DNA of 64,000 nucleotides from Flavobacterium terrigena (GCF_900108955.1 NZ_FNYA01000004.1:62001-126000), one strand, 5' to 3'; positions 1-9,014 are shown, numbered from the stretch's first letter. The notes: generated by a model from the sequence alone, not told the origin. Numbers and translations are program-made.

Positions 1-62
1 TATTAAGAATTTTTCCAAATTATACTCTTAAAATAATATCTTAATTACTTTATCTTTGCCCA

Positions 63-1733
63 ATGCAAAACCAATTTTTTCAACCTTTTCAAACCGATAT
101 TTCAGGAATTTCTTTACCTGAAAAATTCACGTTTCCGTTTTATTATCAGCCACATCAATTAAGTGAAATTGCGGCTTCAGCTTTGCAAAATCATTTAGAA
201 ACACAAACCGATTTTGATCATAATTTTGGTTTAGATACAACTCAAAATGGATTAGTGATTGGAAAAATGTTTGGTGTTTTGGTTTGTCAAAATGAAAAGG
301 GTGAATTAGGTTATTTATGGGCATTTTCTGGGAAATTAGCGAATGAAAATCATCATAATTACTTTGTGCCGACGGTTTTTGACATGTTAACCGAAAATAG
401 TTTTTTCCGTAAAGAAGAAGAATTGCTAAATGCTTACAATCGTAAAATAGAAAACTTGGAAAAAGATTCCAATTATCACATTACGTTAGAAAATTTCAAT
501 CAATCTAAAATCCAAGCAGAATTCGAATTACAACTGCAAAAAACGAGAATAAAAGAACAGAAAATACTTCGTGACGAAAAGAGAAATCAACTCGCACCAA
601 CATTAAACGAAGAAGATTTACAACATCTTAATTTTGAATTATCAGAAGATAGCAAGCAAGAAAGTATTTTGTTGAAAAAAATGACAAAATATTGGAAATT
701 GACTTTACTGACTTTGGAAGAAAAAGTAGCTGTTTTTACTGATGAAATCAATCAATTAAAAGAAGAACGAAAAGCGAAATCTGCAGCTTTACAACAAAAA
801 TTATTCGCTGAATATTCGTTTTTCAATCAATATAAAGAAAAGAAAAGTTTAGGCGAAATTTTCAATAATAATCCACCCGCTGGAGCAGGTGAGTGTGCCG
901 CTCCGAAGTTACTACATTACGCTTTTCAACATAATTTGAAGCCGATTTGTATGGCAGAATTTTGGTGGGGACAATCGCCAAATTCAGAAGTGCGCCAACA
1001 CAAACAATTTTATCCGTCTTGCAAAAGTAAATGTGAACCTATTTTAATGGGACATATGTTACATGATTTAGAAATGGAAGAAAATCCGTTTATCATGAAT
1101 CACGCAGAAGGAAAAGATATTGAAATTGTTTACGAAGATGAAGTTATGCTTGCGATAAATAAACCTACAGAATTTTTATCGGTTCCAGGAAAAACTATTT
1201 CCGATTCGGTTTATGCTCGAATTAAGGAAAAATATCCAGATGCGACTGGTCCACTAATTGTTCATCGTTTAGACATGTCGACTTCCGGAATTATGCTTAT
1301 CGCGAAAAATGAAGCGACAGCTGTACAATTACAAAGTCAGTTTATAAATCGAACGATTAAGAAGCGTTATGTGGCTTTATTGGATGGTTTATTGGAAAAA
1401 TCTCATGGTTATATCGATTTGCCTTTACGAGTAGATTTAGACGACAGACCCCGACAATTAGTTTGTTACGAACACGGAAAACCCGCGCAAACCAAATGGA
1501 AAACCATTGAAGTCAAAAACGGAAAAACAAAAGTTTATTTTTATCCCATTACAGGAAGAACACACCAATTGCGTGTTCACGCTTCTCATAATTTAGGATT
1601 ACACACTCCAATTGTTGGCGACGATTTATACGGAACCAAAGCAGATAGGTTGCATCTTCATGCTGAATATATTCAGTTTGAACATCCGATTACAAAGGAA
1701 GTTATGGAGATTATGGTGGAAGCTGGATTTTAG
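63..1733 (+). CDS. RluA-family pseudouridine synthase with long N-terminal extension
   Basis: This 556-aa protein probably converts uridine to pseudouridine in rRNA or tRNA in the cytoplasm. The C-terminal 200 residues hold the RluA catalytic core: the entry stretch AINKPTEFLSVPG, the HRLDMSTSG motif near residue 401 with the catalytic Asp, and a PITGRTHQLRVH stretch. The first 340 residues are not a normal RluA or S4 domain: they contain a charged coiled coil (about residues 110-260) followed by a PAGAGECAAPKLL motif. A TATCTTTG -7 box at 51-58 puts the transcript start almost on the ATG, so the mRNA would be nearly leaderless. Its RNA target cannot be read from sequence. The catalytic assignment is firm. 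Confidence 0.9.
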   Translation: MQNQFFQPFQTDISGISLPEKFTFPFYYQPHQLSEIAASALQNHLETQTDFDHNFGLDTTQNGLVIGKMFGVLVCQNEKGELGYLWAFSGKLANENHHNYFVPTVFDMLTENSFFRKEEELLNAYNRKIENLEKDSNYHITLENFNQSKIQAEFELQLQKTRIKEQKILRDEKRNQLAPTLNEEDLQHLNFELSEDSKQESILLKKMTKYWKLTLLTLEEKVAVFTDEINQLKEERKAKSAALQQKLFAEYSFFNQYKEKKSLGEIFNNNPPAGAGECAAPKLLHYAFQHNLKPICMAEFWWGQSPNSEVRQHKQFYPSCKSKCEPILMGHMLHDLEMEENPFIMNHAEGKDIEIVYEDEVMLAINKPTEFLSVPGKTISDSVYARIKEKYPDATGPLIVHRLDMSTSGIMLIAKNEATAVQLQSQFINRTIKKRYVALLDGLLEKSHGYIDLPLRVDLDDRPRQLVCYEHGKPAQTKWKTIEVKNGKTKVYFYPITGRTHQLRVHASHNLGLHTPIVGDDLYGTKADRLHLHAEYIQFEHPITKEVMEIMVEAGF

Positions 1734-1737
1734 TTTC

Positions 1738-1776
1738 TTTAACCCTTCGAGGGTTCAAAACCCTCGAAGGGTTAAA
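1738..1776. repeat. REP-like palindrome, left flank of the transposase
   Basis: This is a perfect inverted repeat with 16-bp arms around the 7-nt loop TTCAAAA. Each arm is itself near-palindromic (CCCTTCGAGGG / CCCTCGAAGGG). It lies just after the pseudouridine synthase gene, where it may also act as a terminator, and it contains the stop codon of the transposase on the other strand. Its partner is at 2426-2466. Confidence 0.9.
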
Positions 1777-2380
1777 GGAACTCGTAGTCAAATTTTTTTA
1801 ATGATAAATTTGAATTATGAAATTCAATAAAATTTGAAATATTTCCAAACATATCTACAACTTCATTTCTTTTTAATTGGGTGTTTTTTGTTGAAATGAT
1901 TGATTCATAAGAACTCCAAGGATACAAATTCATGCTTTTACAAAAACCGTGATGTACAGGATTATTGTGTATGTAATAAATTAAGTTTTTTAAATATTCT
2001 TCTGAATCAATTAGTTTTCTTTTAAACTTTGATTGAAAGATTTTTCCTGTCCTTTTATGTTTTTTGTTTATGGCTTGCGTGTAAGCATTTAAGAAATGAG
2101 AAAATTGTTTAGAAGCATCAATAACTTTTGGCTTTTCGACAGTTGTATATGATAATTCATTTTCTAAAATTTCTTCAGTAGTTTTGATTCTAACAGCAAT
2201 ATGAAAATGATTTTTTAATAAACACCAAGCATAGGTATCCGCAATCGGATTGATGTATTTCGCGTAAAGTTTTAAGAAATGGTAGTAATTGTCATTATCA
2301 AAGAAAATATTTTCTCCATTATTTCCTTTGTTGTAAATGTGGTAGTAATTTCCGGCAATTATTGGTGTAACTATTTGCAT
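1772..2380 (-). mobile_element. REP-associated tyrosine transposase (TnpA_REP, RAYT)
   Basis: This 202-aa single-strand transposase belongs to the Y1 HUH family (IS200/IS605-like). Visible signatures are YHIYNKGN near the start, the histidine pair H58/H60 in KNHFHIAV that stands for the HUH metal site, the RTGKIFQSKFKRKLI stretch, and YIHNNPVHHG with the probable catalytic Tyr at 136, followed by YPWSSYESI. Members excise and insert REP palindromes in trans. Here the gene sits exactly between two REP hairpins, and its stop codon lies inside the left one. A TATATTTG -7 box on this strand is at 2410-2417. The length is normal for the family and the frame is intact, so it may be active. Confidence 0.9.
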
Positions 2381-2425
2381 TTGTATTAATTTTAATGGCG
2401 TGTATAATACAAATATAATAAAATA

Positions 2426-2466
2426 TTTTTACCCTCGAAGGGTTCAAAACCCTTCGAGGGTAAAAA
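2426..2466. repeat. REP-like palindrome, right flank of the transposase
   Basis: This is a perfect inverted repeat with 17-bp arms and the same TTCAAAA loop as the left copy, but with the inner half-palindromes in swapped order (CCCTCGAAGGG first). It ends one base before the hutI stop codon, and its flanking T and A runs make it a probable hutI terminator. Confidence 0.9.
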
Positions 2467-3708
2467 TTAAAAGGTTACTTTTTCCCCATCTAACCAAACA
2501 CTATCAATCAAATTTGTAGCAAAGCAATACGGAATTTCGTAGAAACTATGTAAGGGTTTGGTGATAATCAAATTGGCTTTTTTGCCTTTTGTAATACTTC
2601 CGTGCGAATCGCTTAAATCAATCGCGTAAGCTCCATTTATAGTTGCTGCATTTATTGCTTCTTCTGGTGTCATTTTCATTTTGATACAAGCGGTTGCGAC
2701 CACAAAATGCATATTTCCTGAAGGAGTTGTTCCTGGATTAAAATCAGAAGCTAAAGCTAAAGGCAAACCAGCATTTAACATTTGTCGTGCTGGTGTGTAT
2801 GGAATCGAAATAAAATATGAACAACTTGGTAAAGCGACTGGCATACAAGCCGAATCTCTTAAAGCTTCGATATCTTCTTCGGTTACAATTTCCAAATGAT
2901 CAACACTTAAAGCGCCATTTTCCACACAAGCTTTAATTCCGTCAATTGCTGTAAACTGATTCACGTGAATTTTTGGTGTTAAGCCATATTTTTTTCCAGC
3001 TTCCATAATTTGAATGGTTTCTGAAACGCTGAAATAACCGGTTTCTAAAAAAGCATCAATATAATCGGCTAAATTTTCAGCGGCTATTTTCGGCAACATT
3101 TCATTGATAATCAAATTGATATACGCTTGATGATTTTCTTTATATTCTGTTGGAAAAGCGTGCGCACCAAGGAAAGTCGATTTTATAGCAATTGGATAAT
3201 TTTCCTTTAATTTCTTAATAACACGAAGCATTTTCAGTTCACCTTCAACCGTTAAACCGTAACCCGATTTAATTTCAACGGCTCCAGTTCCTTGTGAAAT
3301 GACTTCTTCTAAACGTTTTTTCGATTGGTTGTAAATCTCTTCTTCAGTTGTTTCGTTTAATTTCTTAGCTGAATTTAAAATTCCACCACCACGATTCGCA
3401 ATTTCTTCATAAGATAAACCATTAATTCGATCAACAAATTCGCCACTTCTGTTTCCAGCGTACACAATGTGCGTGTGACTGTCGCAAAAACTCGGCAAAA
3501 CAATTTTTCCAGTTGCATCGACTATAGTAGCGTTTTCTAATTTCGGACAATTTTCCATCAAACCGAAATCGGAAATGATATCATTTTCCAAAACTAAAAA
3601 AGCATTTTCTAACATTGGCAAATGCGCCATTTCTGCACCAGAAACTTTTGTAATTGAAGTTTCTCTAACTTGTAGTAATTGTTTGATGTTTATAATTATG
3701 GTTTGCAT
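2467..3708 (-). CDS. hutI: Imidazolonepropionase
   Basis: HutI hydrolyses 4-imidazolone-5-propanoate to N-formimidoyl-L-glutamate, the third step of histidine breakdown in the cytoplasm. At 413 aa it has the usual length of the amidohydrolase family. The metal-binding motif SHTHIVYAG lies at residues 77-85 (H78, H80). The stretches EIKSGYGL, GAHAFP and DFNPGTTPSGNM are typical of HutI. No hutH, hutU or hutG gene is adjacent, so the pathway is encoded elsewhere. The start ATG faces the corA start across a 48-bp gap, so the two genes are divergent. Confidence 0.95.
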   Translation of the reverse strand: MQTIIINIKQLLQVRETSITKVSGAEMAHLPMLENAFLVLENDIISDFGLMENCPKLENATIVDATGKIVLPSFCDSHTHIVYAGNRSGEFVDRINGLSYEEIANRGGGILNSAKKLNETTEEEIYNQSKKRLEEVISQGTGAVEIKSGYGLTVEGELKMLRVIKKLKENYPIAIKSTFLGAHAFPTEYKENHQAYINLIINEMLPKIAAENLADYIDAFLETGYFSVSETIQIMEAGKKYGLTPKIHVNQFTAIDGIKACVENGALSVDHLEIVTEEDIEALRDSACMPVALPSCSYFISIPYTPARQMLNAGLPLALASDFNPGTTPSGNMHFVVATACIKMKMTPEEAINAATINGAYAIDLSDSHGSITKGKKANLIITKPLHSFYEIPYCFATNLIDSVWLDGEKVTF

Positions 3709-3756
3709 GAGAATTAGTTATATTTGTAAAAGGTAAAAATACTTATTTAAAACAAA

Positions 3757-4821
3757 GTGCGAAAACTATTATACAAAAAAGGACGAAAAGTAGTGCCAAC
3801 TTTAATTGAATACACTGGCGAACATGAAGATACAAAGCCAGAAATGCAATTGTTTGTGTATAATTCTGATGAATTATCTGAATATGAAGACATAAAACTG
3901 TCTCAATTAGATAAACATATGGAATCCAATAAAAATAATTGGATCAATTTACATGGTTTGGCTGAGATTGAATTGATTAAAGAAATTGGCGAAAAATTTT
4001 CTATTGACGATTTCATTTTAGGTGATATTTTAAATATTCTAAAACGTTCTAAAGTTGACGAATACAATCATACGTTGTTTTTCAATATTAAATCGTTATT
4101 ACCAGAATCTAATGGAATTGATGTAGAGCAAATTAGTTTTATTTTACGTGATGGTTTGCTATTTTCGTTTCAGGAAAAAAGAAGCGATTTTTTTAAGCAT
4201 ATACGTGAAAGAATGCGCCAACATTCTGGAATTGTTAGGGATAGAAAAGTAGATTATTTACTGTATTTATTGTTAGATGCGGTGATGGAAAATTTTTACA
4301 TTACCATTGAAAGTGAAGAACATAAAATTGATAATGTAATTGATTTAATCAAAACAAAACCCAATCCAAGAATTTTAGAAGATATTGAATTACATAGAGA
4401 TAATTTAAATTTTTTACGTCGTTCTATTGTGCCACTTCGAGATTCTTTATATTCTATAAAAAGCATGAAAGATGACGATATATTTAATGTGATTACTATA
4501 GAAAATTATACTTTTTTTGCCAGATTACATCAAAAATGTTTAGAACTTTTAGATCAAGTAGATGCTGATTTGAGTTCTTTAGAAAGTGCTTCCGCTTTTT
4601 ATTTTTCTATGCAGAGTCATAAAATGAATGAAGTGATGAAAACCTTAACCGTGGTTTCTGTGTTTTTTATGCCATTGACTTTTATTGTTGGAGTGTATGG
4701 AATGAATTTCGAAAATATGCCTGAATTAAAATGGGAATATGGTTATTTTTATGTTTTAGCAGGAATGTTTTTATTGTTTGTTGCCATGATTATTTATTTT
4801 AAAAAGAGAAGATGGTTTTAA
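3757..4821 (+). CDS. corA: CorA-family magnesium/cobalt transporter
   Basis: CorA forms a homopentameric channel in the inner membrane for Mg2+ and Co2+. The protein has 354 aa: a long cytoplasmic funnel of acidic and helical segments, then two C-terminal transmembrane helices. The defining YGMNFENMPE loop lies between the helices, and the protein ends KKRRWF on the cytoplasmic side. The start is GTG; no in-frame ATG precedes it. A TATATTTG -7 box lies at 3719-3726, 30 nt upstream. The DUF1003 gene follows after 18 bp and is probably co-transcribed. Confidence 0.95.
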   Translation: MRKLLYKKGRKVVPTLIEYTGEHEDTKPEMQLFVYNSDELSEYEDIKLSQLDKHMESNKNNWINLHGLAEIELIKEIGEKFSIDDFILGDILNILKRSKVDEYNHTLFFNIKSLLPESNGIDVEQISFILRDGLLFSFQEKRSDFFKHIRERMRQHSGIVRDRKVDYLLYLLLDAVMENFYITIESEEHKIDNVIDLIKTKPNPRILEDIELHRDNLNFLRRSIVPLRDSLYSIKSMKDDDIFNVITIENYTFFARLHQKCLELLDQVDADLSSLESASAFYFSMQSHKMNEVMKTLTVVSVFFMPLTFIVGVYGMNFENMPELKWEYGYFYVLAGMFLLFVAMIIYFKKRRWF

Positions 4822-4839
4822 TTACCTAAATTTATATCT

Positions 4840-5373
4840 ATGAAAAACGAAACAAAATATTTGTTAGATTCTGAAGATGTTCAATTGAAAAAATTACAAG
4901 AAATTGTAAAGAAAGCGATTGAAGAAGAACAGTTAATTATTACTAATTTATTGCATCCACCAACTGATAAATTAACAAAAGGACAAATGATTTCTGATAA
5001 AGTGGCTAATTTCGGAGGAAGTTGGGCTTTTATTATCTCTTTTTTTATCGTTTTAATAGTTTGGATTATTTTTAATACACTAGCTCTTAAAAATTTTGCT
5101 TTTGATCCGTATCCTTTTATTTTAATGAATTTGATTTTATCATGTATTGCAGCTTTACAAGCACCAATTATCATGATGAGTCAAAATCGTCAAGAAGAAA
5201 AAGATAGAAAACGTAGTGAAAACGACTACTTAATCAATCTAAAATCGGAATTAGAAATTAGAGCTTTAAACCAAAAAATCGATTTATTATTGGAAGAACA
5301 AATCAAAATCTTATTTGATAGTCAGGCGAAACAATTGGAAATCTTAAAAAATATTGAACAAAAAATGAAATAA
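4840..5373 (+). CDS. DUF1003 membrane protein
   Basis: This 177-aa membrane protein belongs to the DUF1003 family. A soluble N-terminus is followed by the core GGSWAFIISFFIVLIVWI and a second hydrophobic helix ending in the family hallmark APIIMMSQNRQEEKDR. A charged C-terminal helix (about residues 120-177) looks like a coiled coil. The biochemical function of the family is not established. The 18-bp distance from corA suggests one transcript and perhaps a role in ion homeostasis, which is inference from position only. Confidence 0.85.
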   Translation: MKNETKYLLDSEDVQLKKLQEIVKKAIEEEQLIITNLLHPPTDKLTKGQMISDKVANFGGSWAFIISFFIVLIVWIIFNTLALKNFAFDPYPFILMNLILSCIAALQAPIIMMSQNRQEEKDRKRSENDYLINLKSELEIRALNQKIDLLLEEQIKILFDSQAKQLEILKNIEQKMK

Positions 5374-5399
5374 TTTTTTTGTTTGAATTTATTATCGTA

Positions 5400-5411
5400 A
5401 TATTGCAATAT
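5400..5411. promoter_or_regulatory. Palindrome upstream of arsR, candidate ArsR operator
   Basis: The perfect 12-bp palindrome ATATTGCAATAT lies 17 bp before the arsR start. ArsR/SmtB repressors bind AT-rich dyads over their own promoters, so this is the likely autoregulatory operator of the arsenic operon. Binding is inferred. Confidence 0.6.
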
Positions 5412-5427
5412 ATAAATATGACTTAAG

Positions 5428-5751
5428 ATGGGAATTACTAAATCAGAATCTTTTACAGAGGAACAAAACGAAATCGCTAATTTGTTAAAAGCTTTAGCGA
5501 ATCCGGCACGTGTGGCGATTATTCAGTATTTATTGAAAGTCGATTCTTGTATTTGTGGCGATATTGTAAACGAATTGCCTTTGGCGCAACCCACAATTTC
5601 TCAGCATTTAAAAGAATTAAAAAACGCGAATATCATTCAAGGAACCATTGAAGGAAAATCGATTTGTTATTGCATCAATCCGGAAACGATGTCGAAAATT
5701 GAAAGTTATTTTGGAGGGATTTCTCTAAAATTAAAAAATAAATGTTGTTAA
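5428..5751 (+). CDS. arsR: ArsR-family metalloregulatory repressor
   Basis: ArsR represses its operon until arsenite or antimonite binds. The 107-aa protein shows the winged-helix pattern: LLKALANPARVAIIQYLL, then the metal-sensing site DSCICGDIV (C41 and C43), the recognition helix LAQPTISQHLKELKNA and the wing GTIEGKSICYCIN. It ends KNKCC, an additional vicinal cysteine pair. It is the first gene of a tightly packed operon of six genes (gaps of 15, 19, 10 and 1 bp, then a 4-bp overlap), and the palindrome at 5400 is its probable operator. Confidence 0.92.
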   Translation: MGITKSESFTEEQNEIANLLKALANPARVAIIQYLLKVDSCICGDIVNELPLAQPTISQHLKELKNANIIQGTIEGKSICYCINPETMSKIESYFGGISLKLKNKCC

Positions 5752-5766
5752 TTAAATACTATAATT

Positions 5767-6243
5767 ATGAAACTATCAGAAATTAAAAATCAGCTTAAAA
5801 AGCTTACTACAATAGCTTTTCAATTGCCAAATGGCGATTTAGTTCCGAATCATTTTCATGTGACGGAAGTGGGTAAAATTACCAAACATTTCATCGATTG
5901 TGGTGGTGTGGTTCGTAACGAAGAAGTGGTGAATTTCCAGCTTTGGGAAGCGAATGATTACGATCACCGCTTGCATCCAGAAAAATTGGTTCACATTATT
6001 GAACTTTCGGAAGAAAAATTGCAAATTCCAGATTTAGAAATTGAAGTGGAATATCAAATGAAAGACACTATTGGAAAATTTGCTTTAGACTTTGACGGAT
6101 CTATTTTTCAATTAAAATCGAAGTTAACGGATTGTTTAGCGAAAGACAATTGTGGTATTCCTCCAGAAAAAATGAAAGTTAAAATAGGCGAGTGGAAGCC
6201 AAAAGAAAATTCTTGTTGTACACCAGATTCAGGATGTTGTTAA
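5767..6243 (+). CDS. DUF6428-type protein of the arsenic operon
   Basis: This 158-aa soluble protein resembles the family annotated DUF6428, which I associate with Bacteroidetes arsenic operons. Its biochemical role is not known to me. It begins MKLSEIKNQLKKLTTIAFQL, contains conserved His residues (PNHFHVTEVG, DYDHRLHPEKL) and ends with a thiol-rich tail NSCCTPDSGCC carrying four cysteines in two vicinal pairs. Its place directly after arsR, together with the tail, suggests As(III) binding, sequestration or hand-off. That is inference. Confidence 0.75.
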   Translation: MKLSEIKNQLKKLTTIAFQLPNGDLVPNHFHVTEVGKITKHFIDCGGVVRNEEVVNFQLWEANDYDHRLHPEKLVHIIELSEEKLQIPDLEIEVEYQMKDTIGKFALDFDGSIFQLKSKLTDCLAKDNCGIPPEKMKVKIGEWKPKENSCCTPDSGCC

Positions 6244-6262
6244 TCTATTTTAAATAAAGAAA

Positions 6263-6742
6263 ATGAATAAAATAAAATCAATTTGGACCACAATTACGGG
6301 AAGTGTCAGTGCTGCTATTCCTTTGTTTTTTGCCGTTTGTAAAAGTGGTGCTTGTACTGCAGTTTGTGTGAGTCCAATCGCCTCAATATTTGGAATTTCT
6401 AGTGCGAGTTTAACGGCTTCACCTTTGATGAAATCGTTATTTCCATTGTTGTTGGTAATTAGTGCGGTTGCCTTTACAATTTCGTATTACAAATTATATG
6501 TGTTGCCGAAATTTGCATCAGCAGCTTCTTGTGAAACAGATTGTGGTTGTGATACACCTAAAAAACCACTTCATAAAACGTTTCCATTTTGGTCTTTTTG
6601 GGTTGGATTGGTAGCGAGTATTGCATTTTTTACCTATTTCGAAATTCAAAATTATAATTCGAATATAGAAAATCAAAATGTTCCTGTGGTTGAAAAAGAA
6701 GCTACTTCTTGTTGTTCAGATAATACAAATGTGAATAAGTAA
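6263..6742 (+). CDS. Cys-rich small membrane protein of the arsenic operon
   Basis: This 159-aa membrane protein has about three hydrophobic segments: around residues 13-45 with AVCKSGACTAVCVSP, around 57-82, and around 110-128. A cytoplasmic-looking loop carries SCETDCGCDTPKK, and the tail carries ATSCCSD. The pattern of membrane helices plus Cys pairs recalls MerT-type mercuric ion transporters, but I cannot assign it to that family with certainty. Its position between DUF6428 and the methyltransferase supports a role in metalloid transport or sensing. Confidence 0.6.
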   Translation: MNKIKSIWTTITGSVSAAIPLFFAVCKSGACTAVCVSPIASIFGISSASLTASPLMKSLFPLLLVISAVAFTISYYKLYVLPKFASAASCETDCGCDTPKKPLHKTFPFWSFWVGLVASIAFFTYFEIQNYNSNIENQNVPVVEKEATSCCSDNTNVNK

Positions 6743-6752
6743 AAATAACATT

Positions 6753-7370
6753 ATGAATTTAGACAAAAAAGCACATTGGGAAAACGTTTTTGCTACAAAA
6801 GAAGAAACTGAAGTCAGTTGGTACCAACAAAAACCAAAAACTTCGATTAATTTTTTTATCGAAAATGAAATTCCAAAAAGCGCTAAAATTATTGATATTG
6901 GTGGTGGCGATAGTTATTTGATTGATAATTTATTAGAATTAGGTTATACAAATTTATTCCTTTTGGATATTTCTGAAAATGCGATTGAACGTATTAAAAA
7001 AAGGTTAGGAGCAAAGTCGGAAAAAGTTACTTTTATTGTTTCTAACGTTTTAGATTTTCAACCCGAAACAGCTTTTGATGTTTGGCACGATAGAGCGAGT
7101 TTTCATTTTTTAACGACACAAAAAGAAATCGAAACCTATAAAAATTTAGTTTCGAATTCCATCTCGGAAAATGGATATTTGTTTTTAGGAACTTTCTCAG
7201 AAAATGGTCCATTAAAATGCAGTGGTTTAGAAATTACACAATATTCGGAAGCTAAATTTGAGACGATTTTTAGTGGAAATTTCAATAAATTAAGTTGTTT
7301 TACAGAAAACCATCAAACACCATTTGATACGACTCAAAACTTTATTTTTTGTACGTTTAAAAAGAAATAA
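6753..7370 (+). CDS. Class I SAM-dependent methyltransferase of the arsenic operon
   Basis: The 205-aa protein has the Rossmann methyltransferase fold. Motif I is IIDIGGGDSYLIDNLLELG (about residues 46-64), followed by the acidic motif II LFLLDISENAI and the post-I segment FDVWHDRASFHFL. It starts KAHWENVFATKEETEVSWYQ, like small methyltransferases often found with arsenic or tellurite genes. It lacks the conserved cysteine set of ArsM, so arsenite methylation is not shown. Its substrate may be arsenical or a thiol. It ends 1 bp before the next start codon. Confidence 0.8.
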   Translation: MNLDKKAHWENVFATKEETEVSWYQQKPKTSINFFIENEIPKSAKIIDIGGGDSYLIDNLLELGYTNLFLLDISENAIERIKKRLGAKSEKVTFIVSNVLDFQPETAFDVWHDRASFHFLTTQKEIETYKNLVSNSISENGYLFLGTFSENGPLKCSGLEITQYSEAKFETIFSGNFNKLSCFTENHQTPFDTTQNFIFCTFKKK

Positions 7371-7371
7371 T

Positions 7372-7989
7372 ATGTTTCCAAATTTATCAAAAACCATAGA
7401 ATCTATTTCGCAAATTTCAGTTTCTGAAGAACGAAAAGAAGTGTTGCAACCTTTGATTGATTATGTTCAGAATAAAGTCGATAATCAAGAAGAAATCCGT
7501 TTGAATTTCATTTGCACACATAATTCAAGAAGAAGTCATTTGAGTCAAATTTGGGCGCAAACTATGGCGTTTCAATTTGGAATTCAAAATGTATTTTGTT
7601 ATTCTGGCGGAACGGAAGCAACTGCCATGTTTCCGAAAGTATCAGAAACGTTAATGAATCAAGGGTTTGAAATTTTAAAACTGAGTGAATCTCAAAATCC
7701 AGTTTATTCGGTTAAATTTTCAGAAAATCAACATCCTATAATTTGTTTTTCGAAAACTTTTGATGATGGATTTAATCCGAAATCGGGATTTGCAGCGATA
7801 ATGACATGTTCATCAGCTGATGAAGGTTGTCCGTTTATAGCTGGAGCTGAAAAGCGTTTACCTATTCGTTATAGTGATCCAAAAGAATTTGATGGAACGG
7901 AATTTATGAATGAAAAATATGAAGAAAGAAGTTTAGAAATTGCTTCAGAAATGTATTTTGTTTTTTCTCAAATAAAAAAATATAAATGA
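7372..7989 (+). CDS. Low-molecular-weight phosphatase-type arsenate reductase
   Basis: This 205-aa protein of the LMW tyrosine phosphatase fold probably reduces arsenate to arsenite. The P-loop is ICTHNSRRSHLSQ with Cys48 and Arg54 (CX5R), and the aspartate loop is YSDPKEFDGT near residue 170. It is longer than classic ArsC proteins of this fold. The ATG at 7372 is chosen over an in-frame ATG at 7324 that overlaps the methyltransferase. Its stop overlaps the acr3 start by 4 bp (ATGA), so reductase and efflux pump are translationally coupled, as expected for arsenate detoxification. Confidence 0.85.
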   Translation: MFPNLSKTIESISQISVSEERKEVLQPLIDYVQNKVDNQEEIRLNFICTHNSRRSHLSQIWAQTMAFQFGIQNVFCYSGGTEATAMFPKVSETLMNQGFEILKLSESQNPVYSVKFSENQHPIICFSKTFDDGFNPKSGFAAIMTCSSADEGCPFIAGAEKRLPIRYSDPKEFDGTEFMNEKYEERSLEIASEMYFVFSQIKKYK

Positions 7990-9014
7990 AAAAAAGATTA
8001 GGATTTTTAGACCGTTTTTTAACACTTTGGATATTTTTAGCCATGCTAATTGGCGTAGCGATAGGATACTTTATTCCAAATTCTTCCAATTTTATTAATT
8101 CTTTTTCTTCTGGAACTACTAATATTCCGTTAGCTATTGGATTGATTTTGATGATGTATCCGCCTTTGACAAAAATTGATTTTTCAAAAGTGCCACAAAT
8201 GTTTGAAAAACCAAAATTGCTAACAGCATCATTTCTTATTACTTGGATTTTTGGCCCTTTTTTAATGTTTTTATTGGCGACATTTTTCTTGCAAGACTAT
8301 CCAGAATATATGACTGGATTAATTATTATTGGAATTGCACCTTGTATTGCCATGGTAATTGTTTGGAATGAATTAGCTGAAGGAAACCGAGAATTAACCG
8401 CTGGTTTAATTGGAATTAATAGTTTGTTGCAAGTATTCTTTTTTAGTTTGTACGCTTATTTTTATTTGAAAATTATGTTGCCTTTATTCGGAATTAAAGG
8501 TTTAGAATTGAACATAACAATCACAGAAATTGCAAAAACCGTTGGAATTTATTTAGGTATTCCCTTTACTTTGGCAATTGTGAGTAGATTCGCAATCAAA
8601 AAATATTTGGGAGATAAGTTTTTCAATCAGAAATTCATTCCTTTTGTATCTCCAATCACGTTAATTGCATTGCTTTTTACAATTGTAGTCATGTTCAGTT
8701 TAAAAGGCGAAATGATTGTAGATTTACCTTTAGATGTGGTTCGAATTGCTATTCCATTAGTGATTTTCTTTGCGATTATGTTTTTCTTAATGTTTTTTGT
8801 ATCGAAGAAAATTGGTGCCAATTATAGAGATGCAGTTGCCTTATCATTTACTGCTTCAGGAAATAATTTTGAATTAGCCATTGCAGTTTCTATAGGTGTT
8901 TTCGGAATCAATAGTGGTCAAGCATTTGCAGGAGTAATTGGACCTTTAGTAGAAGTTCCTGCATTAATAATTTTAGTAAATGTCGCTTTTTGGTTGAAGA
9001 AAAAATTTTTTTAA
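7986..9014 (+). CDS. acr3: ACR3-family arsenite efflux permease
   Basis: ACR3 exports arsenite across the inner membrane, driven by the proton gradient. The 342-aa protein has about ten hydrophobic helices and the family hallmark IGIAPCIAMVIVWNELA, whose cysteine is needed for transport in characterised members. The C-terminal region has the expected ALSFTASGNNFELAIAV. It is the last gene of the arsenic operon and is followed by a strong terminator. Reductase plus ACR3 gives a complete arsenate resistance route. Confidence 0.93.
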   Translation: MKKRLGFLDRFLTLWIFLAMLIGVAIGYFIPNSSNFINSFSSGTTNIPLAIGLILMMYPPLTKIDFSKVPQMFEKPKLLTASFLITWIFGPFLMFLLATFFLQDYPEYMTGLIIIGIAPCIAMVIVWNELAEGNRELTAGLIGINSLLQVFFFSLYAYFYLKIMLPLFGIKGLELNITITEIAKTVGIYLGIPFTLAIVSRFAIKKYLGDKFFNQKFIPFVSPITLIALLFTIVVMFSLKGEMIVDLPLDVVRIAIPLVIFFAIMFFLMFFVSKKIGANYRDAVALSFTASGNNFELAIAVSIGVFGINSGQAFAGVIGPLVEVPALIILVNVAFWLKKKFF

